From positions 248,001 through 312,000 of the forward strand of contig UCEZ01000030.1 in assembly GCA_900471525.1 (NCBI GenBank): a stretch of 64,000 bases of DNA, given 5' to 3'. The notes beneath the pieces were generated by a model, which was given only the letters and a program-made list of their open reading frames with translations, was not told the DNA's origin and made no database searches. Position numbers and translations under genes: made by a program. The DNA comes from Hyphomicrobiales bacterium (GTDB taxonomy: Bacteria; Pseudomonadota; Alphaproteobacteria; Rhizobiales; Rhizobiaceae). Below, piece by piece: positions 17,063-26,017 of the stretch. Positions within the stretch are counted from its first letter, which is position 1. Each line of letters starts with the position of its first letter.

Positions 17063-17434
17063 ATGGACGACCTGTCCGAAAACGATCTGGCCGCGCATCT
17101 GAGGACACTGGAGGAACGTCTCCACGACCCGAAGGTGCGCGGTTCTGCATTTTTGACCGGTGAACTCCTCGATGAGGATTTCACCGAGTTCGGCAGCTCG
17201 GGGCAGGCCTATGGTCGTGCCGATACCATCGCGGCGCTGGTTGCCGAGGCGGGGCAGGCCGGGCCACCCGTACGATCGGAAAGCTACCGGCTGAAACGCC
17301 TGTCGGAAACCGTTGCGCTGCTCACCTATGAAACGGCAGCCGAGAACCGGCGTGTTCTGCGGTCATCGATCTGGCGCCGCACGAACGGCTATTGGCGCAT
17401 GGCCTTTCATCAGGGAACCCCGACGAAAGGGTAG
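17063..17434 (+). CDS. DUF4440 / NTF2-like protein
   Basis: This 123-residue protein has the small alpha+beta NTF2-like layout of DUF4440: an N-terminal helix (LAAHLRTLEERLHDP), then DEDFTEFGSSGQAYGRADTIAAL, and a C-terminal sheet ending RSSIWRRTNGYWRMAFHQGT. Such proteins often bind small ligands or act as isomerase-like domains, but no catalytic residue can be assigned here. There is no good ribosome site; the 15-bp spacing from the gene upstream suggests translational coupling. Confidence 0.75.
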   Translation: MDDLSENDLAAHLRTLEERLHDPKVRGSAFLTGELLDEDFTEFGSSGQAYGRADTIAALVAEAGQAGPPVRSESYRLKRLSETVALLTYETAAENRRVLRSSIWRRTNGYWRMAFHQGTPTKG

Positions 17435-17444
17435 GCTGGTGCAT

Positions 17445-18611
17445 TCAGGCCGTTTTCGGCCGCCTGACGAAAGATAGAAACAGCGTGAATATTACCAGGA
17501 TCAGCCCAACACTGACCGGGGCTGCCGATGGGCCGAACAGGTCCATGATCGATCCCGTTGCGCCCGAGCCCATGCCGCTGCCGACCGCATAGGCAAGCGC
17601 AAAGGCAGCGCTGCCTGCCACCAGCATTCCGCCGCGATACTGTTCGCCGAGCATGGTCAGCGCGCAGGTATAGAGCGAGAAGCTCGCAGCGCCGATCAGC
17701 GCAAAATCTGCGAGAATGGCAATCGGCGAGGTCAGGAACGGTATCATCAGGAAAGCGATAGCGCCGATCCCACCCATGGCGATCGCCACGCGCCGGCGCG
17801 GCAACCGATCGAGCAACACGCCTATAAAAGGTTGTGCAAGTGCCGTCGGCAAGGCCAGCACCGTGACGCTTAAGGCTGCAAAAGCCTGCGAGTGCCCGGT
17901 CTTGACGAAATAGACCGGCATGACCGAGATGGCCGCGATATCAGCAAATCCGAAGGCCAGCACCATGGCGACCAGCAACGGCGCCTTGCCGAAGAAGACG
18001 AAGACATCCCGTGTCGAGGAGGCTTCCGGCGTGGTCCGGGTCGACAGCGTCAGCACGGCAGTGGCAAAGGCCACGAGCGCCACATAGACGGCGGTCAGCG
18101 CAAAGCCGAAGCCGCTCTCCGTGCCCATCAGCGGAATGACCAGCGGACCGGCGGCAAAGCCGCCGCAGACGCCGGCGCCGTAGAGCCCGGAGACACGGCC
18201 GCGCAGCCGGTCGGGGCAGGCGGCATTCATCCAGGCTTCGCCCAGCATGAAGATTAGGCTGGCGAAGAAACCAAGGAAAAAGCGGGCGAGGAACCACACA
18301 GGCAGCGAGGCGGTTGCAGAGAAGGTCGCAAGGCAAAGCGAGCAGCCGACAAGGCTGACGATGATCAGCCGGTCGGTGCGCAGCCATGCCGTCAGATGTC
18401 CGAGCATGAGCGTCGAGGCGGCAAGACCAAGTGCAAAACCGACCGCGTTGAAACCGATCATCGCCGGCGTCACGCCACGGCTTTCAAGCGTCAGCGAGAT
18501 CAGCGGATAGGTGATGCCCTGCGCCACAGAAAAAGCCGACGCGCCGAGAATGACGGCGACGATCGCGGCCCAATCGGGCATGAAGTCGGCGGTTGCGTGT
18601 GGTGACTGCAT
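17445..18611 (-). CDS. MFS transporter
   Basis: This 388-residue membrane protein has about 12 hydrophobic segments and a central cytoplasmic break near STRTTPEASSTRD. The A-motif equivalents are GHLTAWLRTDRL and GVLLDRLPRRR. The overall pattern resembles the YcaD-like MFS branch, which has no firmly known substrate. GAGGAT precedes the ATG. It stands alone and converges with the DUF4440-like gene (10-bp gap). Confidence 0.88.
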   Translation of the reverse strand: MQSPHATADFMPDWAAIVAVILGASAFSVAQGITYPLISLTLESRGVTPAMIGFNAVGFALGLAASTLMLGHLTAWLRTDRLIIVSLVGCSLCLATFSATASLPVWFLARFFLGFFASLIFMLGEAWMNAACPDRLRGRVSGLYGAGVCGGFAAGPLVIPLMGTESGFGFALTAVYVALVAFATAVLTLSTRTTPEASSTRDVFVFFGKAPLLVAMVLAFGFADIAAISVMPVYFVKTGHSQAFAALSVTVLALPTALAQPFIGVLLDRLPRRRVAIAMGGIGAIAFLMIPFLTSPIAILADFALIGAASFSLYTCALTMLGEQYRGGMLVAGSAAFALAYAVGSGMGSGATGSIMDLFGPSAAPVSVGLILVIFTLFLSFVRRPKTA

Positions 18612-18663
18612 GATATCCTCGCGGCCAGCGACGAACGTGGCTCCGCGTCTCTCTTATCCGAAC

Positions 18664-18693
18664 ATGGGCCGCGTTGAAATGGGCCGCGTTGAA
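18664..18693 (+). repeat. 15-bp tandem direct repeat
   Basis: ATGGGCCGCGTTGAA occurs twice in immediate succession and a third partial copy (ATGG) follows. It lies between the MFS gene and the second RTX gene, outside any gene. Confidence 0.8.
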
Positions 18694-18881
18694 ATGGCAT
18701 GCCGGCTTATTGTTGCAGATCCCGGCGCATGCCCGTTTATACTTTGCCGCCGAATTCACCCACCCAAAAATAGTCATTCCCGCCAAGTGAATCCCAAAGA
18801 CATTTTATGGGCACCCGATAAGCTTCCGCGCGACTCGGACTCAACTCCATTCTTTTCATTTAACGATTAGGAATTTGCGCC

Positions 18882-20567
18882 ATGACTTCCAGTATCTTCA
18901 ACCTCGATTCAGTCGGTACAGGAATTCGGGCATCGCTGATCACCAACGAGACCGCCTTCGTCGGCTTGGGTGTCACGGTCGGATCGACGGATGGCAAGGC
19001 CATCAACGGCGTCGGGGACGGTATCAGCGTCAATATCCAGGGCACCGTCATCGGCCAGGCCGCGGCGATCGCTTTCGGCGCCACAAGCAACCACGGCCAC
19101 AACGTCTTTGTCGGCAAAAACGGTTATGTCGGCGGCTTTACGACCGGCATTTCCATGGCGAGCTACGATGGTGGCATCGACAATCGCGGATCGATCTGGA
19201 GCGCTGGCACCGGCATCGAAATCAACGCCAAATCGCCGGCCGGCGTTTTCAACACGACCGAAATCAACAACAGCGGCACGATCGAGGGCGATACGGCTGT
19301 TCTCCACAGGAACACGGATGCGCTTTACCTCGTCAACACGGGTACGATTGAGGGGGGAACCTATGCTTTCTCCTCGCAAGGGGCTGCCACCGACACCATC
19401 ATCAACGATGGAACGATCTTGGGCGACATTTTGCTCGGCAGGGGCAGCGACCGCTATGACGGCGCGCTCGGCCTGCTGGACGGCACGGTATTCGGCGGCG
19501 ACGGCCAGGATTTCCTGATTGGCGGCAAGGGCGCTGACAGTTTCGAGGGGGGCGCCGATGCCGACGATATCAATGGCGGTGCCGGTAACGACTACATCGT
19601 CGGTGACGCCGGTACGGACCGGCTGACCGGCGGCGCGGGCGACGATGAAATCTATGGCGGTGCCAATGAGGACACCATGGATGGCGGCACCGGGGCGGAT
19701 TTTCTGGTTGGCGGCTCCGGCGCCGATCTCTATCTGGTCGACAACGCCAACGATAGCGTGATCGAGGCCAAGGGCGGCGGCAGCGACGTTGTTTTCGCGC
19801 TGGTCAGCTTCGCGCTCGAAGCCGGCCAGGAAGTCGAGCAGATGGTTTTTGCCAATCTGTCGAACACCGTCAAAAACGTCGTGCTGACCGGCAACAATCT
19901 CCGGCAATCGATCATCGGCGGCGCCGGCAACGACACGCTGAACGGCGGCGGGGGCACGGATATGCTGACCGGGCTGATCGGCAACGACACCTACATCATC
20001 GACGGCAGCGACACGATCGTCGAGGCGGCAGGCGAGGGCATCGACCTGGTGAAGTCGTCGCGGGCGCATATGCTGACCGTCAATGTCGAAAACCTGACGC
20101 TGACCGGCTTGCTGGACATCAACGGCACGGGCAATATCCTTGCCAACGTCATCTCCGGCAACAGCGGCAAGAACGCGCTGTCCGGCAGGGACGGCGACGA
20201 CACGCTGAACGGCGGCCTTGGTCTGGACAAGCTTGGGGGCGGTGCGGGCAAGGACAACTTCTTCTTCAATACGGCGCTATCGTCCGGCAATATCGATACG
20301 GTTACCGATTTCAGCGTCGCCAATGATACGATCCGGCTGGAAAATGCGATCTTTACCACGCTGACGAAAACCGGCGCGCTCGCCGCGTCAGCCTTTGCCG
20401 GCAACCTGACCGGCCTGGCCGGCGATGCAAGCGACCGGATCATCTACGAGAAGGATACCGGCAAGCTATTCTACGATGCCGACGGCAACGGATCGGCGGC
20501 GGGCATCCAGTTCGCGCTGCTGTCGAAGAACCTCGTTCTGACGCAGGCGGATTTCTTTGTCGTCTGA
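18882..20567 (+). CDS. RTX protein with N-terminal beta-helix
   Basis: This 561-residue secreted protein has two parts. Residues 1-200 contain recurring turns such as NRGSIWSAGTG, NNSGTIEGD, VNTGTIEGG and NDGTILGD, typical of a right-handed beta-helix. From about 203 to 290 and at 345-365 and 437-455 there are GGxGxDxx RTX nonapeptides that bind calcium. The C-terminal module (DFSVANDTIRLENAIF to LTQADFFVV) matches the tail of the RTX protein at 54834-56678 and is the likely type I secretion signal. There is no N-terminal signal. Function unknown. Confidence 0.87.
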   Translation: MTSSIFNLDSVGTGIRASLITNETAFVGLGVTVGSTDGKAINGVGDGISVNIQGTVIGQAAAIAFGATSNHGHNVFVGKNGYVGGFTTGISMASYDGGIDNRGSIWSAGTGIEINAKSPAGVFNTTEINNSGTIEGDTAVLHRNTDALYLVNTGTIEGGTYAFSSQGAATDTIINDGTILGDILLGRGSDRYDGALGLLDGTVFGGDGQDFLIGGKGADSFEGGADADDINGGAGNDYIVGDAGTDRLTGGAGDDEIYGGANEDTMDGGTGADFLVGGSGADLYLVDNANDSVIEAKGGGSDVVFALVSFALEAGQEVEQMVFANLSNTVKNVVLTGNNLRQSIIGGAGNDTLNGGGGTDMLTGLIGNDTYIIDGSDTIVEAAGEGIDLVKSSRAHMLTVNVENLTLTGLLDINGTGNILANVISGNSGKNALSGRDGDDTLNGGLGLDKLGGGAGKDNFFFNTALSSGNIDTVTDFSVANDTIRLENAIFTTLTKTGALAASAFAGNLTGLAGDASDRIIYEKDTGKLFYDADGNGSAAGIQFALLSKNLVLTQADFFVV

Positions 20568-20586
20568 GAAGGCGGTCGAGTTCGCG

Positions 20587-20614
20587 AAAAAGCCGCCGGT
20601 CATCCCGGCGGCTT
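20587..20614. terminator. Terminator between RTX gene and aldo-keto reductase
   Basis: AAGCCGCCGG pairs with CCGGCGGCTT around TCATC. On the minus strand the stem is followed by a T-run, so it mainly serves the leftward operon. Confidence 0.8.
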
Positions 20615-20638
20615 GCTTGCTCCTGGAGGCTTTGGTAC

Positions 20639-21472
20639 TCAGGCTGCCTTGTCCCAGTCCGGCGCCAGGCCGCCGGGGCTGACGATGCGGCCGTTCGGGC
20701 GGGCGAGCTTGTGGATCGCGGCCATCTCGTCGCTGGAAAGATCGAAGTCGAAGATGTCGAAATTCTCCGGCAGGCGGCTTTCGGTTGCCGTCTTCGACAG
20801 GGTAATCACATCCTTCTGCTGGATCAGCCAGCGCAACACCACCTGTGCGGCCGTCTTGCCGTGCTTGGAAGCGATATCCTTCAACAACGGCTCGTTCGGT
20901 ACGTTGCCATCGGCCATCGCAAAGTATGCGGTGATCGACATGCCGGTGGCGCGGGCGGCGTCCAGAACCGTGGTCTGGTCGAGATAGGGGTGATACTCGA
21001 TCTGGTTGGTGGCAATCGGAGCTTCGCTCAGTTCCACCGATTTCGCCATCAGCGCGGTGTTGAAATTGCTGACGCCGATATTTTTGACCTTGCCGGCTTT
21101 TTTCACAGCGTTGAGCGCGCCGATCTGCTCGGCCAGCGGCACGCCGCTGCTTGGCCAATGCAGAAGCAGGAGATCGACATAGTCGGTGCGCAGCTTCTTC
21201 AGGCTTTCATCGACGGAGGCGAGGAAAGCGTCGTGCTTGTAGTTATCGACCCAAACCTTGGTGGTGAGGAAGATGTCATTGCGGGCGACACCGGAGGCCG
21301 CGATGGCTTCGCCGACTTCCGCTTCGTTGCGGTAGGCCTGCGCCGTGTCGATGTGACGGAAACCGAGCTTGATCGCCTGCGGCACGATGCGCAGCACGTC
21401 CGGGCCGGGCATGCGGAAGGTGCCGAAGCCGAGAACGGGAATGTTGGCGCCATTGGCGCTGACTGTCTGCAT
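20639..21472 (-). CDS. Aldo-keto reductase
   Basis: This 277-residue (beta/alpha)8 NADPH-dependent reductase has the catalytic tetrad in HIDTAQAYRNE (Asp, Tyr), LTTKVW (Lys) and LLLHWP (His). The C-terminal coenzyme site (ITLSKTATESRLPENF) is present. Such enzymes, close to the 2,5-diketo-D-gluconate reductase branch, reduce carbonyls of sugars, aldehydes or methylglyoxal. It lies 82 bp behind an MFS gene in the same direction, so the two probably form an operon. AAAGGAC precedes the ATG. Confidence 0.93.
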   Translation of the reverse strand: MQTVSANGANIPVLGFGTFRMPGPDVLRIVPQAIKLGFRHIDTAQAYRNEAEVGEAIAASGVARNDIFLTTKVWVDNYKHDAFLASVDESLKKLRTDYVDLLLLHWPSSGVPLAEQIGALNAVKKAGKVKNIGVSNFNTALMAKSVELSEAPIATNQIEYHPYLDQTTVLDAARATGMSITAYFAMADGNVPNEPLLKDIASKHGKTAAQVVLRWLIQQKDVITLSKTATESRLPENFDIFDFDLSSDEMAAIHKLARPNGRIVSPGGLAPDWDKAA

Positions 21473-21554
21473 GGAACTGTCCTTTCAGGGAGGTGACCCG
21501 GCGGACGGCCGGGTCTGGAATGACGTGTTATAGATGTGGCGTTTGTCGACGGGG

Positions 21555-22736
21555 TCAAGCAGCCTGGGCGATTGGCTCCGGTTTGCGGTCGAGCATGCCG
21601 CTGACGACGGTGAGCACCAGCGCGCCGGCGACCAGGATCGCGCCGACCCATGGGGTTGCCTGCAGGCCGAGCGGCGAGGCAACCACCAGGCCGCCGATCC
21701 AGGCACCGGCAGCGATGCCGAGGTTGAAGGCAGCGATGTTGAGCGCCGAGGCGACATCGACCGCGCCGGGGCGGTGCTGCTTGGCCAGTTGCACGACATA
21801 GAGTTGCAGGCCGGGCACGTTGGCGAACGACAGGAAGCCGAGCGCTGCGAGCGTGATCAGGGCAGGCATTGCGGAGACCGAGGTGAAGGTGAAGATCACC
21901 AGCACGGCAGCCTGTGCGGCAAACAGCCAGGTCAGCGCCTTCACCGGATTGCGGTCGGCAATGCGGCCGCCGATGATATTGCCGGCGGCGATCGCCAGGC
22001 CATAGAGCACCAGCACGAGGCTGACCGAGGAAGCGGCGAAGCCGGTGACTTCCTGTAGCATCGGCGCAAGGAAGGTGAAGGTGACGAAGGTGCCGCCATA
22101 GCCGAGCGCGGTCATGCCGAAGACGAGAAGCAGGCGGCCCGAGCCGAGCACGCGGACCTGATCGAGAATGCTGGCAGGTGCTGCCTTCGACAGGGTCGAA
22201 GGCAGGAGTACTGCAATTGCTGTCAAAGCAACGGCGCCAAGGCCTGCAACAGCCCAGAAGGTGGCGCGCCAGCCGAATGTCTGGCCGATGAAGGTGCCGA
22301 GCGGAACGCCGGTGACGATGGCAACGGTCAACCCCATGAACATCAGAGCGATGGCCGAGGCACGGCGGTTTTCCGGGACCAGATCGGCGGCGATGGTCGC
22401 ACCGACAGAGAAGAACACGCCGTGGGCGAAGGCCGAGAGGATGCGGGCAACAAGCAGCGTCTCGTAGGAGGGGCTCAGCGCCGCCATGGTGTTGCCGGCG
22501 ATGAACAGCGCCATCAGCCCGAGAAGCAGCGGCTTGCGCTCAATGCGGCCGGTGAGCGCGGTGAGGATCGGGGCGCCGAAGGTGACGCCGAGCGCGTAGA
22601 TCGAGACGATCAGCCCGGCGAGCGGCAGGGTGATACCGAGATCGGTGGCGACAGTCGGCAACAGGCCGACGATGACGAATTCCGTGGTTCCGATCGCATA
22701 GGCCGCGATCGTCAGTGCGAAGAGGGCAAGAGGCAT
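21555..22736 (-). CDS. MFS drug/sugar efflux transporter (DHA1, AraJ/YdhP-like)
   Basis: This 393-residue protein has 12 predicted membrane segments. It begins LALFALTIAAYAIGTTEFVIVGLLPTVA, with an A-motif GAPILTALTGRIERKPLL and an antiporter-type C-motif VTGVPLGTFIGQ. This is the pattern of the AraJ/YdhP group of DHA1 exporters. It precedes the aldo-keto reductase and is divergent from a LysR gene, which probably controls both. AAAGGTG lies before the ATG. Confidence 0.9.
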   Translation of the reverse strand: MPLALFALTIAAYAIGTTEFVIVGLLPTVATDLGITLPLAGLIVSIYALGVTFGAPILTALTGRIERKPLLLGLMALFIAGNTMAALSPSYETLLVARILSAFAHGVFFSVGATIAADLVPENRRASAIALMFMGLTVAIVTGVPLGTFIGQTFGWRATFWAVAGLGAVALTAIAVLLPSTLSKAAPASILDQVRVLGSGRLLLVFGMTALGYGGTFVTFTFLAPMLQEVTGFAASSVSLVLVLYGLAIAAGNIIGGRIADRNPVKALTWLFAAQAAVLVIFTFTSVSAMPALITLAALGFLSFANVPGLQLYVVQLAKQHRPGAVDVASALNIAAFNLGIAAGAWIGGLVVASPLGLQATPWVGAILVAGALVLTVVSGMLDRKPEPIAQAA

Positions 22737-22898
22737 GGGAGCACCTTTGTCGCCGGTGGGAAGCCGGACGGTTGGTGGCGGCGCGCAGGATATCGTGCCG
22801 TCGTTGGGTTTCGTTGAGCGGAATATGGGCCAAAGCCACTTGCGCGATAATCCATAGGAATGGATAAATGCCTGTGAAACAAATTCACAGGGAAGCCG

Positions 22899-23804
22899 AT
22901 GGACAACCGTGCCGGGGAAATGGAAGTCTTTGTTACCGCGGCCGAGCTGAAGAGTTTTTCGGCGGCCGGGCGGCGGCTGAAGCTCTCGCCGTCGGCGGTC
23001 AGCAAGCTCGTCACCCGCATCGAGGACCGGCTCGGCACGCGCCTTCTGGTGCGCACCACGCGATCATTGCTTCTGACGCCGGAGGGGGAGATCTATCTGG
23101 GCCGGGCGCAGCGGATTCTGGCGGAAATCGCCGAGACCGAGCAACTCGTTGCCGGCGGCGGACGGGCGACGCCGCGTGGGCTCTTGCGGGTCAACGCCAC
23201 CGTCGGTTTCGGCGAGCGCTACATCCTGCCCTTGGCCGGTGAATTCCTCGGGCTTTATCCGGAAGTCCGGTTGGAACTGTCCCTGACCGATGGCGTCATC
23301 GACCTGATCGAGGAGCGCACCGACATCGCCATCCGCGTCGGTCCGATGCGGGATTCAAGTCTCAAGGCCAGAAAGCTGCTTGAAAGCCATCGCATCACGG
23401 TGGCGACACCGGATTATCTGGTGCGATACGGCGTGCCGGACACCCCGGACGGCCTCATCGCGCACAATTGCATCACGTTCACCTTCGGACGAAACCCGGG
23501 CGAATGGTTGTTTCGCGATCCTGCGAGCAGGGCGCTCTACAACCGGCCGGCCCCCGGCAATGTGCAGGCGTCCAGCGGTTCGATTGCCCGCAACCTATGC
23601 CTCACCGGTCTTGGAATTGCCCGTATCGGCAAATTCGATGTCGAGCCGTATATCGAAAAGGGAATACTAGTGGAGGTTCTCGAAGACTACAATCCGCACG
23701 AACCGGAGCAGGTTCACGCGGTTTTTGCGGGCCACGAGCATCTCGCGGCCCGCATCCGGGCGTTTATCGATTTTCTCGCAGGAAAGGTGACAGGCGGAGT
23801 TTGA
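22899..23804 (+). CDS. LysR-family transcriptional regulator
   Basis: This 301-residue protein has the HTH MEVFVTAAELKSFSAAGRRLKLSPSAVSKLVTRIEDRLGTRLL, followed by a type 2 periplasmic-binding effector domain (TDIAIRVGPM, LCLTGLGIARIGKF). It is divergent, with a 162-bp gap, from the MFS/aldo-keto reductase operon, the common arrangement for a LysR regulator and its target. AGGGAAG precedes the ATG. The effector is unknown. Confidence 0.9.
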   Translation: MDNRAGEMEVFVTAAELKSFSAAGRRLKLSPSAVSKLVTRIEDRLGTRLLVRTTRSLLLTPEGEIYLGRAQRILAEIAETEQLVAGGGRATPRGLLRVNATVGFGERYILPLAGEFLGLYPEVRLELSLTDGVIDLIEERTDIAIRVGPMRDSSLKARKLLESHRITVATPDYLVRYGVPDTPDGLIAHNCITFTFGRNPGEWLFRDPASRALYNRPAPGNVQASSGSIARNLCLTGLGIARIGKFDVEPYIEKGILVEVLEDYNPHEPEQVHAVFAGHEHLAARIRAFIDFLAGKVTGGV

Positions 23805-23823
23805 GCCACCCGTCTGAACCTGA

Positions 23824-24315
23824 TTATTCGGCCGCCTTCAGCGAAGTGATCATCGCCTGCAGTTCCGGCCCATGCTGCTCCTGCATGCCCTTGGTGCCCC
23901 AATAGGTGATGACCAGGATCTTGCCCGGCTTCGGCGATACGAAGGTCAGGCTGATGCTGACATCGCCGTCATTGTCCTTGCCGTCCCAATCGAGGCTGGT
24001 CGCTTTCATGCCGTTGAGTTCGCCGTTCGATTCCTTCTGGGTGGCGAGGTCGACCGTCACGCCGCTTTTCTTCAGGAACTCGACGCAGCCGTCGATGACT
24101 TCCTGCGTACCTTCTTCGTCGGTGACATCGATCGACAGATAGATGGCGTCGTCGCCGGCATTGGCTTCGATGCCGGAATCGGTTTCCTTCGGTCCCCAGC
24201 TGTCGGGGATGGTGATCGAGGCGACCGGCTCGTCGCTCGGAAAATCCATGGTCGCGGCATAGGACGCGGCGGGCAGAAACGCGGCAAAGAGTGCTGCGGT
24301 GATAAGCTTTTTCAT
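23824..24315 (-). CDS. Secreted hypothetical protein
   Basis: This 163-residue protein has a clear signal peptide (MKKLITAALFAAFLPAASYA|ATM). The mature part is acidic and beta-rich, with the stretch ATSLDWDGKDNDGDVSISLTFVSPKPGKILVITYWG. I do not recognise a named family, and it has no catalytic motif or cysteine pair. It is probably a periplasmic protein. AGGAGG precedes the ATG, the best ribosome site in its surroundings. It converges with the LysR gene. Confidence 0.7.
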   Translation of the reverse strand: MKKLITAALFAAFLPAASYAATMDFPSDEPVASITIPDSWGPKETDSGIEANAGDDAIYLSIDVTDEEGTQEVIDGCVEFLKKSGVTVDLATQKESNGELNGMKATSLDWDGKDNDGDVSISLTFVSPKPGKILVITYWGTKGMQEQHGPELQAMITSLKAAE

Positions 24316-24662
24316 GGGGGACTACCTCCTCATTGGTTCGATTGAAGGGCTGATATCGTTGGGTTCATCAAGGCAATTTCGCCGGCCAAAACCGGAACGG
24401 GATGCCGTTTCCGTCCTGCCCGTCGGCACCAAGGCCCTGGCAATGTCGAGAAGGCTCCCCGGTGATCAGAAATACCTGAAATTTCTGCAGGCATCGGGTC
24501 CAAATTTGGGGCAAATCACGTTTGTGCAGATCCTCCGCGCGCAGAGGGGAAAGGCGCATGTGGCCGTTGGTGAATGTGTCGCTTGACTAGCGGGATCGCT
24601 CTGGCAATTTGGCGGCGAGTACCCACATCCGTTTTCAGACACGCGTAGTAGAGCCCCGACAA
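24316..24662. other. Gap without a recognised gene
   Basis: I see no gene, tRNA-like fold or strong inverted repeat here. It must hold the promoters of the flanking divergent genes. Confidence 0.5.
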
Positions 24663-25379
24663 ATGCCCAAACCGAGAACCATGTCCCTGACGCCCGATCT
24701 CGTGGCGCTCTGCCACAAGGACTTGATCGATCCCGGTCCCGATGGGCGATGGACGGCGATCAGCGACGCGCAATATCGAGAACTCGCGGAAGCGCTTGAG
24801 CGGGAGAGCCATGGCGAGCCGCTCTGGGTGTTTGCCTATGGCTCACTGATCTGGAAGCCGGAGTTTGAAGCGATCGACAAGCAGCGGGCAACGGCCTTCG
24901 GCTGGCACCGGTCCTTCTGCCTGCACATCAATCGCTGGCGCGGTTCGCACGATCAGCCGGGTCTGATGATGGCGCTGGAACGAGGCGGCCGCTGCGACGG
25001 CGTCATCTACCGCCTGCCGGACAACGATCGTGCCGCACAGATCGAGCGCATGCTGCGGCGGGAAGTCAGCGCCTTCGAGAACATCGATTCGGTCCGGTGG
25101 TTGCCGGTGAAATCCGAGAGCGGCCCGTGCAGGGCGCTGGGTTTCTGGGTGGGCGCAACGGGTGAGCGGATCCGTTCCCGCCGGCCGCTGGACGAGGTTG
25201 CGGGTATCCTGGCGCGGGCTTGCGGACATCTCGGCTCCTGCGCCGAATATCTCTACAACACCGTTTCGCATCTGGAGGATTTCGGCATCCACGACCGCAA
25301 CCTCTGGCGCCTGCAGCAGCTAGTCGCAGAGGAGATCAGTGCGATCCATCGACAACCATCCGCCTCGCAGGCTTGTTGA
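24663..25379 (+). CDS. ChaC-like gamma-glutamylcyclotransferase
   Basis: This protein of about 238 residues contains the glycine-rich ChaC signature WVFAYGSLIWKPEF, which binds the gamma-glutamyl moiety, and an EVSAFENIDS-like segment holding the likely catalytic Glu. ChaC enzymes cleave glutathione to 5-oxoproline and Cys-Gly in the cytoplasm. A later ATG at 24681 follows GAGAACC and is also possible. It is followed 20 bp later by the YdeI-family gene. Confidence 0.88.
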   Translation: MPKPRTMSLTPDLVALCHKDLIDPGPDGRWTAISDAQYRELAEALERESHGEPLWVFAYGSLIWKPEFEAIDKQRATAFGWHRSFCLHINRWRGSHDQPGLMMALERGGRCDGVIYRLPDNDRAAQIERMLRREVSAFENIDSVRWLPVKSESGPCRALGFWVGATGERIRSRRPLDEVAGILARACGHLGSCAEYLYNTVSHLEDFGIHDRNLWRLQQLVAEEISAIHRQPSASQAC

Positions 25380-25399
25380 CGAAGTTGGAAGTACACGCC

Positions 25400-26002
25400 A
25401 TGCCGAGCGATCGACCAGACCTGCCTGTGCTGGCCTTTGCGGATGCCGCCGAATGGGAGAGCTGGCTTGCCCGCCAACTTGCCACATCGAATGGCCTCTG
25501 GCTTAAATTCGCCAAAAAAGCTTCCGGCGCGCCGACCGTCTCGAAGCCGGAGGCGATCGACGCGGCGCTCTGCCACGGCTGGATCGACGGCCAGCTCAAG
25601 CCCTTCGATGAAAACCACTGGCTGATCCGGTTCACGCCACGCCGGCCTAAAAGCAAGTGGTCGGTGATCAATTGCAAGCGGGCAGAGGCGCTGATCGAGG
25701 AAGGCCGCATGTGTCCGGCCGGGCTTGCGGAGATCGGACGGGCCAAGGCGGATGGCCGCTGGGAGATGGCATACCAGTCCCAGGGCAACATCACCGTGCC
25801 GGACGACCTGCAGCAGGCGCTTGATGACAACGAAAGCGCAAAAGCCTTCTTCGGCACGCTGGACAGCGCCAACCGCTATTCCGTGCTCTATCGCGTCCAC
25901 ACTGCGGCGAAACCGGAAACGCGCGCACGCATGATCGAGAGGTTGATTGCCATGCTCGCGCGCGGCGAAACCATCCATCCGCGCAGGGCTAAACGGTCAT
26001 AA
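25400..26002 (+). CDS. YdeI/OmpD-associated family protein
   Basis: This 200-residue protein has the conserved YdeI core: WLARQLATSNGLWLKFAKK, then EAIDAALCHGWIDGQ, RFTPRRPKSKWS and the MCPAGLAEIGRAKADGRWE helix. In E. coli YdeI affects resistance to cationic peptides and associates with outer-membrane functions; here that is only a family-level hint. It probably forms an operon with the ChaC-like gene. GGAAGTA lies upstream of the ATG. Confidence 0.85.
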   Translation: MPSDRPDLPVLAFADAAEWESWLARQLATSNGLWLKFAKKASGAPTVSKPEAIDAALCHGWIDGQLKPFDENHWLIRFTPRRPKSKWSVINCKRAEALIEEGRMCPAGLAEIGRAKADGRWEMAYQSQGNITVPDDLQQALDDNESAKAFFGTLDSANRYSVLYRVHTAAKPETRARMIERLIAMLARGETIHPRRAKRS

Positions 26003-26017
26003 CCTGAACGCCTGCCT

